Counted from the stretch's first letter, positions 1 through 9,209 are shown. The stretch: 64,000 bases of DNA from JBBTCX01 sp964494205 (GCA_964494205.1 CAZBRD010000022.1:1-64000), one strand, 5' to 3'. Notes: generated from the letters alone by a model not told the origin. Numbers and translations are program-made.

Positions 1-467
1 CGTGCATCCTGCGTCTCCTTTCTTAACGCATTGTGCACGAATTAAAGCCTGGCGCAAGAGCGCGCCATTATTTATTGGGATTGGCATCAGGCTTCGCTTA
101 CTACCTGTAGTGCGATATCGAAACGAGAAGCTGCGATCAAGGCGATGGCCCGTCGGGAAAAGGAGTCGTCAATCCGGTCATGACGTGCGGCCAGGAGCGG
201 TCATTTACTCGGTTGACGGAGTTACGGAGGGGTCAGGGTAACTTCATCGAAACCCTCAGGCTGGTACAATCCCACGCGCGCGTTTGCTTCTTGATCGCAT
301 TATATATTATTGCACTGATGCCACGCGATGGCATAAGTTGGCACTCAACGCAATGATGTCGAGCATCAGCCTAAATTCCTTGCCTTCTTCCATCTTGCAA
401 CCCAAAGCATAGAATTCCAGCAACCAACAGTCACGGGAAGTGCCTTGGAGTGTTATGGACGGAGGTA
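1..467. other. Left-edge stretch with no supported gene
   Basis: The only open frame of note (2-241, plus) has no ribosome-binding site, cannot be extended leftward because of the window edge, and translates to a basic, low-information peptide that I do not recognise. No RNA gene or repeat was seen. It precedes the interrupted small gene at 468 and probably belongs to the same accessory region. Confidence 0.4.
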
Positions 468-797
468 ATGGCAGGTAGACCAAAGATCAGAGCCAAACGG
501 ATGACGGATCTGTCCGCACTCGCCGATCGCCTGTGGGTCGAACTTGAGGAGTTGACCCCCGAATCGGTTTTCCAGGAAAGCGCCGATCAATTCCATGAGA
601 CGTGATGTGACGCCTACTTCGCCGCGATGGAGCTGAATTGGGACCTGGAATTCCTGCGCGATGTGCTTCGAAAGAAAGCCCGTCTTCCAAAATTGTCCGA
701 TCCGATTGACGATCGAGCCAGGGAGGCGCAGGCCGAGGCTGAACAATTGAAAAAGTCACAAGCAAACGTCGAAGTTGGGATGGGAGCGAAGAAATAG
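468..797 (+). pseudogene. Small accessory protein interrupted by an in-frame TGA
   Basis: One reading frame runs from ATG 468 to TAG 795-797 and is broken only by TGA at 603-605. The first part encodes 45 residues starting MAGRPKIRAK, with a charged alpha-helical look (ADRLWVELEEL). The same frame resumes at once and continues for 63 codons with equally gene-like composition (NWDLEFLRDVLRKKARLPK), then a Lys/Glu/Ala-rich tail. GGAGG lies only 2 bases before ATG 468, which is unusually close. The simplest reading is a single nonsense mutation, for instance TGG to TGA, in a roughly 109-residue protein. Re-initiation at ATG 627 could give a separate 56-residue product. I do not recognise the family; short proteins with this kind of start are common in phage-derived and island regions. 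Function unknown. Confidence 0.4.
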
Positions 798-985
798 GCG
801 GGGGCTATCTCGTGGCTACCAAAGAAAGACAATTCCGTGCCGCACGCGCGACTGCACGATGTAATACGTCTCTGTTCGATTCTGCTCGCTTCAAGGAAGA
901 AAACCGCAACTGGCATGTGCAAGTATGAACAGACCTCGGCGGCTTGCGGTGACGGAGTACGACTTTAGCAATTGGAGGGATTCAA

Positions 986-1363
986 ATGCCGGAAGCCTGT
1001 GAAAAGAAAAAGCCGAGTATCCTCGAAACCGTAGACGAATTCGTCGCCTGCGTGCCTTGGGGCAAGTGGGTTGCCATACTTGTATATCATCGAATGCACG
1101 CCGGTCGCGTTTGGTTGACGATGCGACGGTGGAACCGCCACCGAACGAAGCTCTGCTGGTATCCGTCGAAGCGATCCTTCGTGGTTCCGTTGGCAGATGC
1201 GAACGGCCTCGCCAGGGCGATGCTGGCCGGAGTCAATGGGAAGTTCGAGGCGAAGCCGGAGTGGTTGGTTAAGCGGGAGGAAGGGACGCTAGTCACGACT
1301 GAACGATTATATGGTTTGCCGAATTCGGAACAAACACCGTTTTCGTTTTCGATTAGGTTGTAG
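986..1363 (+). CDS. Hypothetical protein, 125 aa
   Basis: A clear ribosome-binding site (GGAGGG, 6 bases before ATG 986) supports this start. The protein is soluble and basic, with one short hydrophobic stretch (GKWVAILVYHRMHAG, about residues 27-41) and no signal peptide. I recognise no domain. It sits in the accessory region left of the metal-efflux operon, downstream of an interrupted small gene and in the same orientation. A very short frame at 812-928 (GTG start, 38 aa) lies between them but has too little support to call. Function unknown. Confidence 0.5.
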   Translation: MPEACEKKKPSILETVDEFVACVPWGKWVAILVYHRMHAGRVWLTMRRWNRHRTKLCWYPSKRSFVVPLADANGLARAMLAGVNGKFEAKPEWLVKREEGTLVTTERLYGLPNSEQTPFSFSIRL

Positions 1364-1553
1364 CCGCATGGGTTGTTGTGGCCTCTTTTCGACTTCGCCA
1401 CCGCGTCGAAGAGGGCCGCGCACGAATGCTTGTGCTGGATAGACGGCTGTTAAACTCAAAAGCAACCGCAACGAGAAGGTCACATGCCATATTTTCGGAT
1501 CGGAAGGTGACGGGAACCCCTCGTCACACTTGAGCCACCGGAATGCTTGCACC

Positions 1554-2048
1554 TCAAACGCCTTCCAATTCGTAGAAGACGCCTTTATCTACTTGTTGAA
1601 AAAAGTTCTGGTAGAACGTCGGATCACCGATCGATTCGACCTTTGCGACTTCGCCACGGTTGTTCATCACTTTGACCTGAAAGTTAACACGCAATCGCAT
1701 GCCGTTGCGGATTTCCGTCACGTTGGCCGCACATTCGATGATCGAATTTTGGGGCCAGCGAGCGTTCTTGCCGTGCCAGAATTTCGACCAGAAGATTTCG
1801 CCGTTGTTGGTCATGTCGGTTTCTTTCACGGCGTAAACGTAACCGAGTTCGAGGTCGGCCTGTCTGGGGATGAAGTCGTCATCCTGGAGCACGTTCAAGA
1901 CGGCCTTGAGGGCGCGTTTGGGATCCTTGATTTCGTATTCGCGAGTCTGGATTTGCCGGGTTTCCAACTGCGACTTGTGTATTTTCGGCTGCTGGCACGA
2001 AGGGCAGGCGATCAGGAGAAAGAGAGCGGGGAGCGCGGCGATTTTCAA
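1554..2048 (-). CDS. Putative lipoprotein, 164 aa
   Basis: The N-terminus (MKIAALPALFLLIACPSC) is a short lipoprotein signal peptide; the lipid-anchored residue is the first or second Cys, near residue 15 or 18. The mature part is charged and contains a stretch (ALKAVLNVLQDDDFI) reminiscent of small periplasmic domains that repeat beta-alpha units, but I cannot name a family. It starts 20 bases after the end of the BamE-like lipoprotein gene and is read in the same direction, so the two are probably one transcription unit. Likely anchored in the outer membrane or facing the periplasm. Its role is unknown; a part in envelope upkeep is inferred from the neighbour only. Confidence 0.6.
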   Translation of the reverse strand: MKIAALPALFLLIACPSCQQPKIHKSQLETRQIQTREYEIKDPKRALKAVLNVLQDDDFIPRQADLELGYVYAVKETDMTNNGEIFWSKFWHGKNARWPQNSIIECAANVTEIRNGMRLRVNFQVKVMNNRGEVAKVESIGDPTFYQNFFQQVDKGVFYELEGV

Positions 2049-2067
2049 GACGTAGCTCCGAAGATCA

Positions 2068-2535
2068 TCAGAACCGGCTGGAATGATAGCTGAAGTCCTT
2101 TACGTTTTTCGCGTCATCGAACTTGATGATGACGGTGAGGGTTCGCTGGCTCGTGGAAGCTGCACCGGCGGATCGTTGGTAGTTTCCGCTCACGCCGCCG
2201 AGAACCAGTGTACTTCCGCCGGGAATGCCGGCAGCGGCCACGCCACCGTTAAGGCCAGCTGAGTCAGACGAGTAAGACGCTTCCGTGGCGATCTTGTCGT
2301 AAATCCATGTTTCATTCGCGGTGGAATCTCTTGTCACGATGTTTGGTGAACCAAGTGCGGCCGCCACATCAGCCTGGGACATGCCGACACGGATCTCCTT
2401 CTGCACGACGCCAACCGTAAGCTGCTCCTCGCGCGTGGACGCGAGTTTGGCAGCGTGATCTTTCGCGCTCATGCACGAGGCGTTGAGGAAAACAAGAGTT
2501 GGAATTGCCAGACAATAATAGATAACTGGACGCAT
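2068..2535 (-). CDS. SmpA/OmlA (BamE)-like lipoprotein
   Basis: The start was placed at the internal Met (2535) because it begins a standard lipoprotein signal (MRPVIYYCLAIP, lipobox LNASC); the open frame upstream of it adds 24 residues with no signal character. The mature domain carries the helix and strand pattern of the BamE/SmpA fold: VVQKEIRVGMSQADVAAALG, then a strand around ETWIYDK. A Gly/Ser-rich insertion (about residues 95-125) separates this from a final strand region (TLTVIIKFDD). BamE-like proteins assist outer-membrane beta-barrel assembly, but many planctomycete and proteobacterial proteins use this fold for other jobs, so only the fold is claimed. First gene of a two-lipoprotein unit with the gene ending at 1554. 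Confidence 0.65.
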   Translation of the reverse strand: MRPVIYYCLAIPTLVFLNASCMSAKDHAAKLASTREEQLTVGVVQKEIRVGMSQADVAAALGSPNIVTRDSTANETWIYDKIATEASYSSDSAGLNGGVAAAGIPGGSTLVLGGVSGNYQRSAGAASTSQRTLTVIIKFDDAKNVKDFSYHSSRF

Positions 2536-2684
2536 CGTCGATTCCAATGTCGTTGCGTGAACCGGTTCGCAGGCAACCGCGTAGTGCGTTGTCATGCCAG
2601 CTTGCATTCAACTACTCTTTGTCATTGAACGCAACCCACCTTGCATTCGAGTCTTGAGCAACTAACAGTCAAGCGTATCGCCTG

Positions 2685-2717
2685 CCCCCCTCAATCCCCC
2701 CTTAGTGAGGGGGGAAG
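2685..2717. repeat. C-rich/G-rich dispersed repeat, copy 1 (possible terminator)
   Basis: A run of C, then C, then a G run: the second C block (CCCCCCT) can pair with AGGGGGG across a 5-base loop. It lies past the 3' end of the efflux pump gene (minus strand, ending 2757). A second copy in opposite orientation lies at 38081-38116, also just past gene ends. It may help end transcription, but there is no T tract, so this is only a possibility. Confidence 0.55.
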
Positions 2718-2756
2718 AATGTGGCGCACGCTACGGTTGAGTGTTACATGGTCTAG

Positions 2757-5700
2757 TCAGGCGGCAAGTTCCTTTTCGGCGGTGAACCTTCCAAATCGAA
2801 AAGCCAGCGTCGGGAGGACCAGAAGCGTCAACAGCGTCGAGGTACACAGTCCACCGAGGATGACGATCGCGAGCGGACCTTCGATTTCGCGGCCCACTTC
2901 GCCGGTCCCCAATGCAATCGGCAACAGACCAAGACCAGTGACCAGCGCGGTCATGAGAACGGGGATCAACCGTTCAGTCGCGCCGCGCACCGCGGTTGCC
3001 CTGGACCATGTTTCTTTCTCGTGCGTTACGAGGTGTTCAAAATGCGAAATCATCATGACCGAATTGCGCATGGTGATGCCGAACAGTGTCACGAATCCCA
3101 CGATTGAGCCGATGGAAAGAGTTGCGCTGGACAGGAAAACGGCCACCACGCCACCTGAAAACGCAAACGGCAGATTGAGAAGCACCAGCGCGAGATTTCG
3201 CCAGTTTCTAAAGACCATCGCGAGTAGCAGCAACACTGCTAATCCAGCCAATGAGGAATGTATCAGCAACTCGTTGCGGGCTGATTCCTGCGCTTCGGCT
3301 GCGCCGCTGAACTCTGCATACATGCCGCTGGGCATTTTCATTTTCGAGACCACTTCTTCCACTTCCTCGGCAAAGCTGCCCAGGTCGCGGCCCTCGACGT
3401 TGCAGGTGACGGCTTGCCGACGTCGCGCTCCGTCGTGCAGAACCATGTATCGCCCCGTGCGGCTCGTCAGGTCGGCTAGCTCGCGAAGGGGAACGTACGT
3501 CCCTTCATCGTTTCGCATGAGCAGCGAGCCGATCGCCTCCGGATCGCGGCGTGCTTCCGGAGGGAGCAAACCCACGACGTCATGGACCTTTGCGCCTTCT
3601 GATACCTGCGTGAGCTTCTGGCCCTGATAAGCGAATTCGAGTGTGTCCAGAATGCTCACCGGCCTGAATCCATAGGCTGTGAGACGATCGCGGCGAAGCT
3701 GCACGACCACTTGCGGCGCGCCGGGTGGCGAGGCCACACGAACATCAGCAGCGCCGTGGATTTTTGCAACTGCGGCCGCGACCTGTTCAGCCGTGCTGTC
3801 GAGCTGATCGAGATCATTTCCGAACAAATCAATGACGACCGAAGACGTCTCGCCGCTGATCGACTCGCTGATCCGATCACCCAAAAAGGTAAGTACCTCT
3901 GATGTGACCCCGGGGTAGCGAGCCAATAACTCTCGAATCTGCTCCTGAGCTTCGCTTTGGTCCTTACCCGGAACATCGGGTTTAAGTTCCACGTGGAATT
4001 CGCTGCGATGCGGTCCCCAGGGGTCTTCGCCGAGTTCGGCACGACCAACCTGGAATTCGACTGTATCGATGATCGGCTCGTCGTCGATCTTTACATTGTG
4101 CAGAAGGTCTTGAGAGATCAACGTGCCGAGCTTGGTCATCGCCGGTAGCGAGGTGCCCGGCACGGCTGACACCTGCAAAACGAAATGTCCTTCGCGGAAC
4201 TCGGGGAGGAACTCCTCGCCGAATTTGGTGAAGAGCGCCGCCGATGCAACGAACAGCAAAGCGGCCAAGCCGATCGTCGCTTTGGGCCAGATGATGACGC
4301 GGTTGATAATTCCGGCGTATGCATGCTTGAGTGTTTTTAGCAAGGACGCGCTCTCGTGGTCGGCGGATCGCGCGGCGATCTTCGGAAGCATGAACGCGCA
4401 CATCGCCGGCGTTACGGTCAAGGCGACGACGAGCGATGCCAGAATCGCGGAAATGTATGCCAATCCCAATGGAGCAAACATGCGACCTTGCAATCCGCTC
4501 ATGGTGAGAACCGGGACGAACACGAATACGACGACGAACGTCGCGTATACAACCGCGCTGCGAACCTCCAGCGACGCGTTGAGCACGACACGGAGGAAAG
4601 ACTGCGGGCGACCCAAGGCTTCGTTTTCGCGGAGCCGCCGGAAAATGTTTTCCACGTCGATGATGGCGTCGTCGACGACCTCGCCGATGGCGATGGCCAA
4701 GCCCCCCAGTGTGATCGTGTTCAGGGTAATGCCGAAGTAATCAAGAACCACAACCCCAACCAGCAGCGAGAGCGGGATTGCTGTAAGGGTAATGAGTGCG
4801 GTGCGTACGTTTTGAAGGAAAATGAACAAAACGACAATAACGAATATGGCCCCTAGATAGAGGGACTTCGTCACATGATGAATGGCTGTCTCAACGAATG
4901 TCGCCGGTCGATGCAGCTTTGGATAGACCTGAATGTTTTCTGCTTCGAAAACCGGCTTCATTTCCTCGAGCGCTTCCTCGACCGACTGGGTCGCGGCCAA
5001 GGTATTCGCGCCGTATTGGCTAAGGAGTTTCACGAGAACGCCGGGGCGTCCCTGAATGTTGGCGTCGCCAAACTTGAGGGCTGGGGCGATGACGACATCG
5101 GCCACGTCCTTCAGGCGGACGATGGTTCCCTCGCGTTGGCGAATGATCGTCTCGCCGATTACTGCGGGATCTAACGACTGTCCCTCGGATTGAATGACCA
5201 CGCGTTGATTCTCGGTTTCGATGAACCCTGCTCCTCTTGAGCCGGTGGACTCGCGCGCGGCTGTCAGGGCTTCGGCGAGACTCAAATTGAAGGGAATCAA
5301 TCGCGCGGGGTCGATCTGGACCTGAATTTCTTCAACGTCTCCACCCATGACGCCGACCGAAGCAACGCCCTCGGCTGCCTGCAATCGAGGGCGAAGAACC
5401 CAATCGGCGAATGACCGAAGCTCCATCATGCTCTTGGAGTCGGAAACCAAGCCGATCTTGAGCAAGTCCATGGTGGATGAGACGAGCGGCGTGAGTTTCG
5501 GCGGACCAATGCCTTGCGGAAGTTCATCGCGAATGGTGCCAAGTTGTTCGGTGAGGAGTTGCCGCGCGGTGAAAATGTTGGTGTCGTCTTTGAAGACCAC
5601 GGTCACGATCGACAGACCTTGAATCGATTGTGACCGCATCGATTCCAACCCTGGAATCCCGCCGAGCGCCGATTCCACGGGACGCGTGACCAATGCTTCG

Positions 5701-5882
5701 GTTTGTTCCGGCGAGAGGCCCGGGGCCTCGGTCTGGATGACGGCTTCGGGTGGCACGAAGTCGGGGAAGACGTCGAGTTTGACATGCGCCGCGGTGTAGA
5801 CGCCGTAGGCCAACATGATCCCCGCCAACGCGAGAACGATGGCGCGAAACTGTACGGACAGACTGACGATGCGTTGAAGCAT
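2757..5882 (-). CDS. Heavy-metal RND efflux pump (CusA/CzcA family)
   Basis: This 1041-residue inner-membrane protein has the full length and layout of the HME branch of RND pumps: an N-terminal membrane helix (about 15-30), a porter region starting with the conserved DVFPDFVPPEAVIQTEAPG stretch (about 37-55), helices 2-6 (about 335-500), a second helix near 525-545, a second porter half, and the last five helices from about 865 on. The family signature in the proton-relay helix is present (GEVVDD at 400-405, followed by AIIDVEN). It uses proton flow to drive metal ions from periplasm and cytoplasm through the trimeric complex. Last gene of a minus-strand operon after the outer-membrane factor, a small lipoprotein and the adaptor; 18 bases separate it from the adaptor gene. 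Substrate (copper/silver versus zinc/cobalt/cadmium/nickel) cannot be decided from sequence alone. Confidence 0.92.
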   Translation of the reverse strand: MLQRIVSLSVQFRAIVLALAGIMLAYGVYTAAHVKLDVFPDFVPPEAVIQTEAPGLSPEQTEALVTRPVESALGGIPGLESMRSQSIQGLSIVTVVFKDDTNIFTARQLLTEQLGTIRDELPQGIGPPKLTPLVSSTMDLLKIGLVSDSKSMMELRSFADWVLRPRLQAAEGVASVGVMGGDVEEIQVQIDPARLIPFNLSLAEALTAARESTGSRGAGFIETENQRVVIQSEGQSLDPAVIGETIIRQREGTIVRLKDVADVVIAPALKFGDANIQGRPGVLVKLLSQYGANTLAATQSVEEALEEMKPVFEAENIQVYPKLHRPATFVETAIHHVTKSLYLGAIFVIVVLFIFLQNVRTALITLTAIPLSLLVGVVVLDYFGITLNTITLGGLAIAIGEVVDDAIIDVENIFRRLRENEALGRPQSFLRVVLNASLEVRSAVVYATFVVVFVFVPVLTMSGLQGRMFAPLGLAYISAILASLVVALTVTPAMCAFMLPKIAARSADHESASLLKTLKHAYAGIINRVIIWPKATIGLAALLFVASAALFTKFGEEFLPEFREGHFVLQVSAVPGTSLPAMTKLGTLISQDLLHNVKIDDEPIIDTVEFQVGRAELGEDPWGPHRSEFHVELKPDVPGKDQSEAQEQIRELLARYPGVTSEVLTFLGDRISESISGETSSVVIDLFGNDLDQLDSTAEQVAAAVAKIHGAADVRVASPPGAPQVVVQLRRDRLTAYGFRPVSILDTLEFAYQGQKLTQVSEGAKVHDVVGLLPPEARRDPEAIGSLLMRNDEGTYVPLRELADLTSRTGRYMVLHDGARRRQAVTCNVEGRDLGSFAEEVEEVVSKMKMPSGMYAEFSGAAEAQESARNELLIHSSLAGLAVLLLLAMVFRNWRNLALVLLNLPFAFSGGVVAVFLSSATLSIGSIVGFVTLFGITMRNSVMMISHFEHLVTHEKETWSRATAVRGATERLIPVLMTALVTGLGLLPIALGTGEVGREIEGPLAIVILGGLCTSTLLTLLVLPTLAFRFGRFTAEKELAA

Positions 5883-5900
5883 GTAGGACGTGGACCTCGC

Positions 5901-7139
5901 TTACTCTTCGGCTACCTCTTCGCTTTCGATTTCTGCTTTGAGCTCTTCGGAAAGAAGCGACTGCGCGCCGGCGGTCACAACCGCTTCACCGGCTTCGACG
6001 CCGGAAGTGACGAACCAGCCGCTCTCGATTGGGCTGACGAGGTCGATGCTCCGTCGCGCGAACTGCGTTTCCGAAACGGCGACATAAACCCAAGCTAGGC
6101 CGCCATACCGGAGAACTGCGGATCGTGGAACGACGGTGCCGGTGATGGGCGCGCCATCTGTTGGTATGTGGGCGATGACCGGAGTGCCGGGACGAAGCGG
6201 AATATCTTCCAGAGCAGAAGCGCGAAAAAGCAACGTATCCGATCGGGTGGTTGGGTCCGCCATAGGTGCGCGACCGATGGGGTCGGCGGGTACGACAGCA
6301 TCCGGGTGTCCGGCGAAGGACAGCCGTGCCTGTGAAAGCGTGTTCGGGACTTCCGTGCCAGGAAGCGCTGCAACGCGTGCGATCAATGTGTTGAAATGAG
6401 TTACCCGCAACAACGCTTGTCCGCTTTCGACAGCTTCGCCCGGTTGCGCGGTCAACTCGACGATTTCGCCGCCGTTTTCAATGGTCAAAGGAATCTGCAA
6501 TCCCTTTTCCTGATTCGGCATCATGTTTTCGAGCGCGTCGACACGTTGTTTAACCCCGGCTAGACGTGCTTCGCTGCTTTTGAGTTTCGCCTCAGCCTCT
6601 TCCATGCTTCGATCGGAAACGACCTTGCCCTCTTCGTTGAGCCGTTTCTTGTTTTCAAAGGAGGAACGTGCGGCATCGACTTCGGCTTCGAGTTCATCTA
6701 CTTCGGCGCGGGCATCCATCCAACGAGTGAGCAAGTCCAATGATTCGGTGGGCGTCAGGCGCGGCTCGATGGCCGCAATGGTTTCGCCGGCGTCGATTGA
6801 TTCACCCAAACTCGGCCAGTGCTTCTCGTTTGCCGATCGCAGGTAGCCCGCGACAGGCGATCGCAACGTAAAGGTCTGGCCCGGATCAGCCTCCAATGTG
6901 CCATAGGCAATGACTTCCGGTTGAAATGTTTGTTTCTGCAGTTTGACCGTTGCTAGTTCGATTCTTTCCTGCGTCTCCTTATCGACGATGAGAATTGAAT
7001 GCCCTGATTCGTCGTGCGAAATCTTGACGGGCGATTCCGGTTCCGCTTCGTCTTCTGCGCGACCTATGCTGCAGAAACTAAAAACCGCGGTTGCGAGCGG
7101 GAACAAGGGTAACCATCGGCGCAACATTATCACATTCAT
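5901..7139 (-). CDS. Periplasmic adaptor of the RND metal efflux system (CusB/CzcB-like)
   Basis: Start placed at Met 7139, preceded by GAGGTG 5 bases upstream; the open frame continues to 7205 but the first 22 codons look non-coding. A signal peptide (MLRRWLPLFPLATAVFSFC, ending near IGRAEDE) precedes the adaptor domains: a beta-barrel/lipoyl half (VIAYGTLEADPGQ, TLRSPVAGYL), a long alpha-helical hairpin (about residues 155-230, rich in Glu/Ala/Arg), the second lipoyl half (GGEIVELTAQPGEAVESGQ), then the membrane-proximal domain. The protein joins the pump to the outer-membrane channel and in some relatives delivers metal. No His/Met-rich metal-binding N-terminus is obvious. The sequence ends in an acidic tail. 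Same operon as the pump and channel. Confidence 0.88.
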   Translation of the reverse strand: MNVIMLRRWLPLFPLATAVFSFCSIGRAEDEAEPESPVKISHDESGHSILIVDKETQERIELATVKLQKQTFQPEVIAYGTLEADPGQTFTLRSPVAGYLRSANEKHWPSLGESIDAGETIAAIEPRLTPTESLDLLTRWMDARAEVDELEAEVDAARSSFENKKRLNEEGKVVSDRSMEEAEAKLKSSEARLAGVKQRVDALENMMPNQEKGLQIPLTIENGGEIVELTAQPGEAVESGQALLRVTHFNTLIARVAALPGTEVPNTLSQARLSFAGHPDAVVPADPIGRAPMADPTTRSDTLLFRASALEDIPLRPGTPVIAHIPTDGAPITGTVVPRSAVLRYGGLAWVYVAVSETQFARRSIDLVSPIESGWFVTSGVEAGEAVVTAGAQSLLSEELKAEIESEEVAEE

Positions 7140-7170
7140 TTGCACACCTCGAATCACATCGTTGCCTGAA

Positions 7171-7317
7171 TCAGAACAACACTGCGGCCAATGCCTCTCG
7201 AGCAAAGTCGTGAATGAACGTCGCGAAATCAGTGGATGCGCATCCTGTCCCTTGCAGCAGTAAGACTGCGATCGCCAAGGATTTGATGGACCGTTGCAAC
7301 GGCCTAGCGCATTTCAT
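7171..7317 (-). CDS. Tiny lipoprotein embedded in the efflux operon, 48 aa
   Basis: The ATG at 7317 overlaps the last codons of the outer-membrane factor gene (stop 7304-7306), so its translation is probably coupled. The product is a 24-residue lipoprotein signal (IKSLAIAVLLLQGTGC, Cys at position 26) followed by only about 22 mature residues, containing DFATFIHDFAREALAAVLF, an amphipathic to hydrophobic helix. It is followed 31 bases later by the adaptor gene. Tiny lipoproteins with a short C-terminal helix seem to recur in planctomycetes (my recollection, not checked), and another sits at 59919. A structural or assembly role in the tripartite pump is possible but inferred from position only. 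The length and overlap make it easy to miss. Confidence 0.6.
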   Translation of the reverse strand: MKCARPLQRSIKSLAIAVLLLQGTGCASTDFATFIHDFAREALAAVLF

Positions 7318-8884
7318 CCGGTACCCCCGCTTTGTTGGCGATCTCGTTTTCATTGCTGCTATCCGTTTCCTCCTCGACCTGAACGCGACCTCCGATCACG
7401 TGTTCCAGCTCAACCGTCGCCTGCGCAAGATCGCGCGTCGCAGTGATCTGGGCTCGCTGCTGACTGTTGAGACTCTGCTGAGTTTGAAGCAGCACGAGCA
7501 CAGTCTCCTCACCTGCTGAGTAGGCAGCCCGGGCTGACTCCACAGTGAGCCTGGCGTGCGGAACCGATTGCGATTGATAGAACTCGACCAGTTTCGCGGC
7601 GGCGTCTCGTTTGACGATGGCGTCATTCACTTCACGCGCCACAGTGTCGAGCATGTCTTTAAACTCATTGCGGCGCTGATGAGCAATGAACTTTGCCTTG
7701 GCGATCTGGGCCTGGTTTTGGTCAAACACGGGTAGTGTGACATCGAGCGTCGGGCCGAGCAGGAGATCGATGATCTGACTCCGTTCCTGATTTCGCTCGG
7801 CTCGCGACTGGATACTTGGAGCAGTGAGCTTCCCCGCGGCCACGGACGATCTCGCCGTGTCGGCCAGTACATTGCGGCCGGGCAGCGCCCGTCTTGCGGG
7901 ACGCTCTGCTTCCACCCCGACGCTCACACTTGGGAATACGCTGCGGTGCTGACGAACGATTTCTTCCTCGGCGCCGCGAATCGTCGCGGCTGCTGCCTGA
8001 ATATCGACCCTGCGTGTCATGGCCAATTCAATCAGAGGACCCGACGGGAATTCCATTGCGGGCGGGATCAATGCATCTTCAACGAGAGAGATTTCAACGT
8101 CTTGCTGCGAAAGACCCAAATCACGGGCGAGCGCGATCTGAGAAAGTTTGCGGTCGCGCGCGATGGTCATCAGATCGATCTGCGCCGTGAGGAGATCACC
8201 GCGAGAAATATTTACGTCGGCCTGACCCACTTCACCCGATTGGAAACGCGCGTTTGCGAGGTCCACCACTTTTTGCACGAGAGCCAGGTTTTCGTTGGCC
8301 AACTCTTCCGCTCGGATCAACTCGGCCAGCTGGAAGTAGTCAACCCTGACCGTCGCGCAGAGGGTGAGCGCGTATTCCATGACACCCAATACTGCTCGCT
8401 CCAACTCCGTTTCGGCGATTTTCTTTCGTATGGGGATTTGCCATAAATCGACAATTTGCTGGGCGAAACCGGCTGTCAGCTTTGAACGCCCCCCGCCTTC
8501 GGGAAATCGAATGCTCAAGCTCAAATTCGGATTGGAGAGCAGCCCGGATTGCACGACTTCTGCTCGCGACGCACCAAGCCCGTCGAACAGGGACCAGAAC
8601 CGCCGATGGTTAAGCAATGCGATGCTCGCGGCTTCGTCGGCGGTGAGCCCATTTTCGAGGATCGCGGCCACCTTCGCTTCGACAAGCTCCTCCGACTCCG
8701 GATCGTAGATGTCATCAATTGCGGTTCGTTCGCGAATTTGCTCAAGCGTGTGTTGGTAGTCGGCGTGAGGCGAAACTGTGGCGCAACCGATGACGACCAT
8801 GAATGTAGCAGCCGCCATGATCGCGTTAATGATTTTCGAGCACGCCACGTGTGAGAGAGAGAATTGTCCAGAACGCTGCGTCAT
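7304..8884 (-). CDS. Outer-membrane efflux channel (TolC/CusC/CzcC-like)
   Basis: A 526-residue outer-membrane factor. I chose Met 8884 as start; an internal Met at 8818 leading directly into a lipoprotein signal (MAAATFMVVIGC) is an alternative, and the upstream extension to 8971 lacks signal features. The mature protein has the paired repeats of the family: long coiled helices (about residues 170-260 and 390-480) with NARFQSGEVGQADV and ARAAYSAGEETVLVLLQTQ, the hallmark positions that precede the conserved Leu/Thr of each half. The trimer forms the channel that vents metal ions outside the cell. First gene of the efflux operon; its 3' end overlaps the start of the tiny lipoprotein gene. Confidence 0.88.
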   Translation of the reverse strand: MTQRSGQFSLSHVACSKIINAIMAAATFMVVIGCATVSPHADYQHTLEQIRERTAIDDIYDPESEELVEAKVAAILENGLTADEAASIALLNHRRFWSLFDGLGASRAEVVQSGLLSNPNLSLSIRFPEGGGRSKLTAGFAQQIVDLWQIPIRKKIAETELERAVLGVMEYALTLCATVRVDYFQLAELIRAEELANENLALVQKVVDLANARFQSGEVGQADVNISRGDLLTAQIDLMTIARDRKLSQIALARDLGLSQQDVEISLVEDALIPPAMEFPSGPLIELAMTRRVDIQAAAATIRGAEEEIVRQHRSVFPSVSVGVEAERPARRALPGRNVLADTARSSVAAGKLTAPSIQSRAERNQERSQIIDLLLGPTLDVTLPVFDQNQAQIAKAKFIAHQRRNEFKDMLDTVAREVNDAIVKRDAAAKLVEFYQSQSVPHARLTVESARAAYSAGEETVLVLLQTQQSLNSQQRAQITATRDLAQATVELEHVIGGRVQVEEETDSSNENEIANKAGVPDEMR

Positions 8885-9209
8885 TTTTTGTTGCAAAGTC
8901 ACGGCACATACAAAACGCTGATGGAGTGACGTTGCCCCACGAGTCACTGCGATAAGGGCGAGTTTCCGCAAGATTCAACGACCGGGGTTGCGGAAGGGGT
9001 CTGCTGAGTGTCCAAGGCGCGTAGGACCGACTCAACCCCAGCGACCGCGCCAACGCGATTTCCGCAATCTCCCAGTCGTCTACAAGATTCGCCGCACCAG
9101 GTTTCGCAGCGCGCACATCGCGCGCAACCCACAGATGCGGGCTTACCAAGAGCGAGTATTCGACTCACTTCGTGCTTATGTCGAGGAAGTTCCCCTCGTC
9201 TCGTTCCTA
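8885..9209. other. Gap upstream of the efflux operon
   Basis: No intact gene. On the minus strand, around 9020-9090, a frame reads EIAEIALARSLGLS, which resembles the segment IALARDLGLS of the neighbouring efflux channel; it may be a decayed duplicate of that gene or chance. The promoter of the efflux operon should lie here, but no convincing -35/-10 pair was found. Confidence 0.35.

Noticed and set aside
2..241. Left-edge open frame of 79 codons
   Set aside because: No ribosome-binding site, no domain, and it is bounded by the window edge; cannot be supported.
603..605. In-frame TGA followed by TGT as a selenocysteine codon
   Set aside because: No SECIS-like hairpin follows, the protein is not of a known selenoprotein family, and no sel genes are in the window; nonsense mutation is simpler.
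812..928. Short GTG-started frame of 38 codons after the interrupted small gene
   Set aside because: Too short, no clear ribosome-binding site, and no recognisable similarity.
2641..3627. Plus-strand frame opposite the efflux pump
   Set aside because: Ser/Arg/Thr-rich antisense shadow of the pump gene; no domain.
8826..9149. Minus-strand frame with IALARSLGLS similar to the efflux channel segment
   Set aside because: Only about ten residues match and surrounding residues do not; chance or an old duplicate cannot be told apart.
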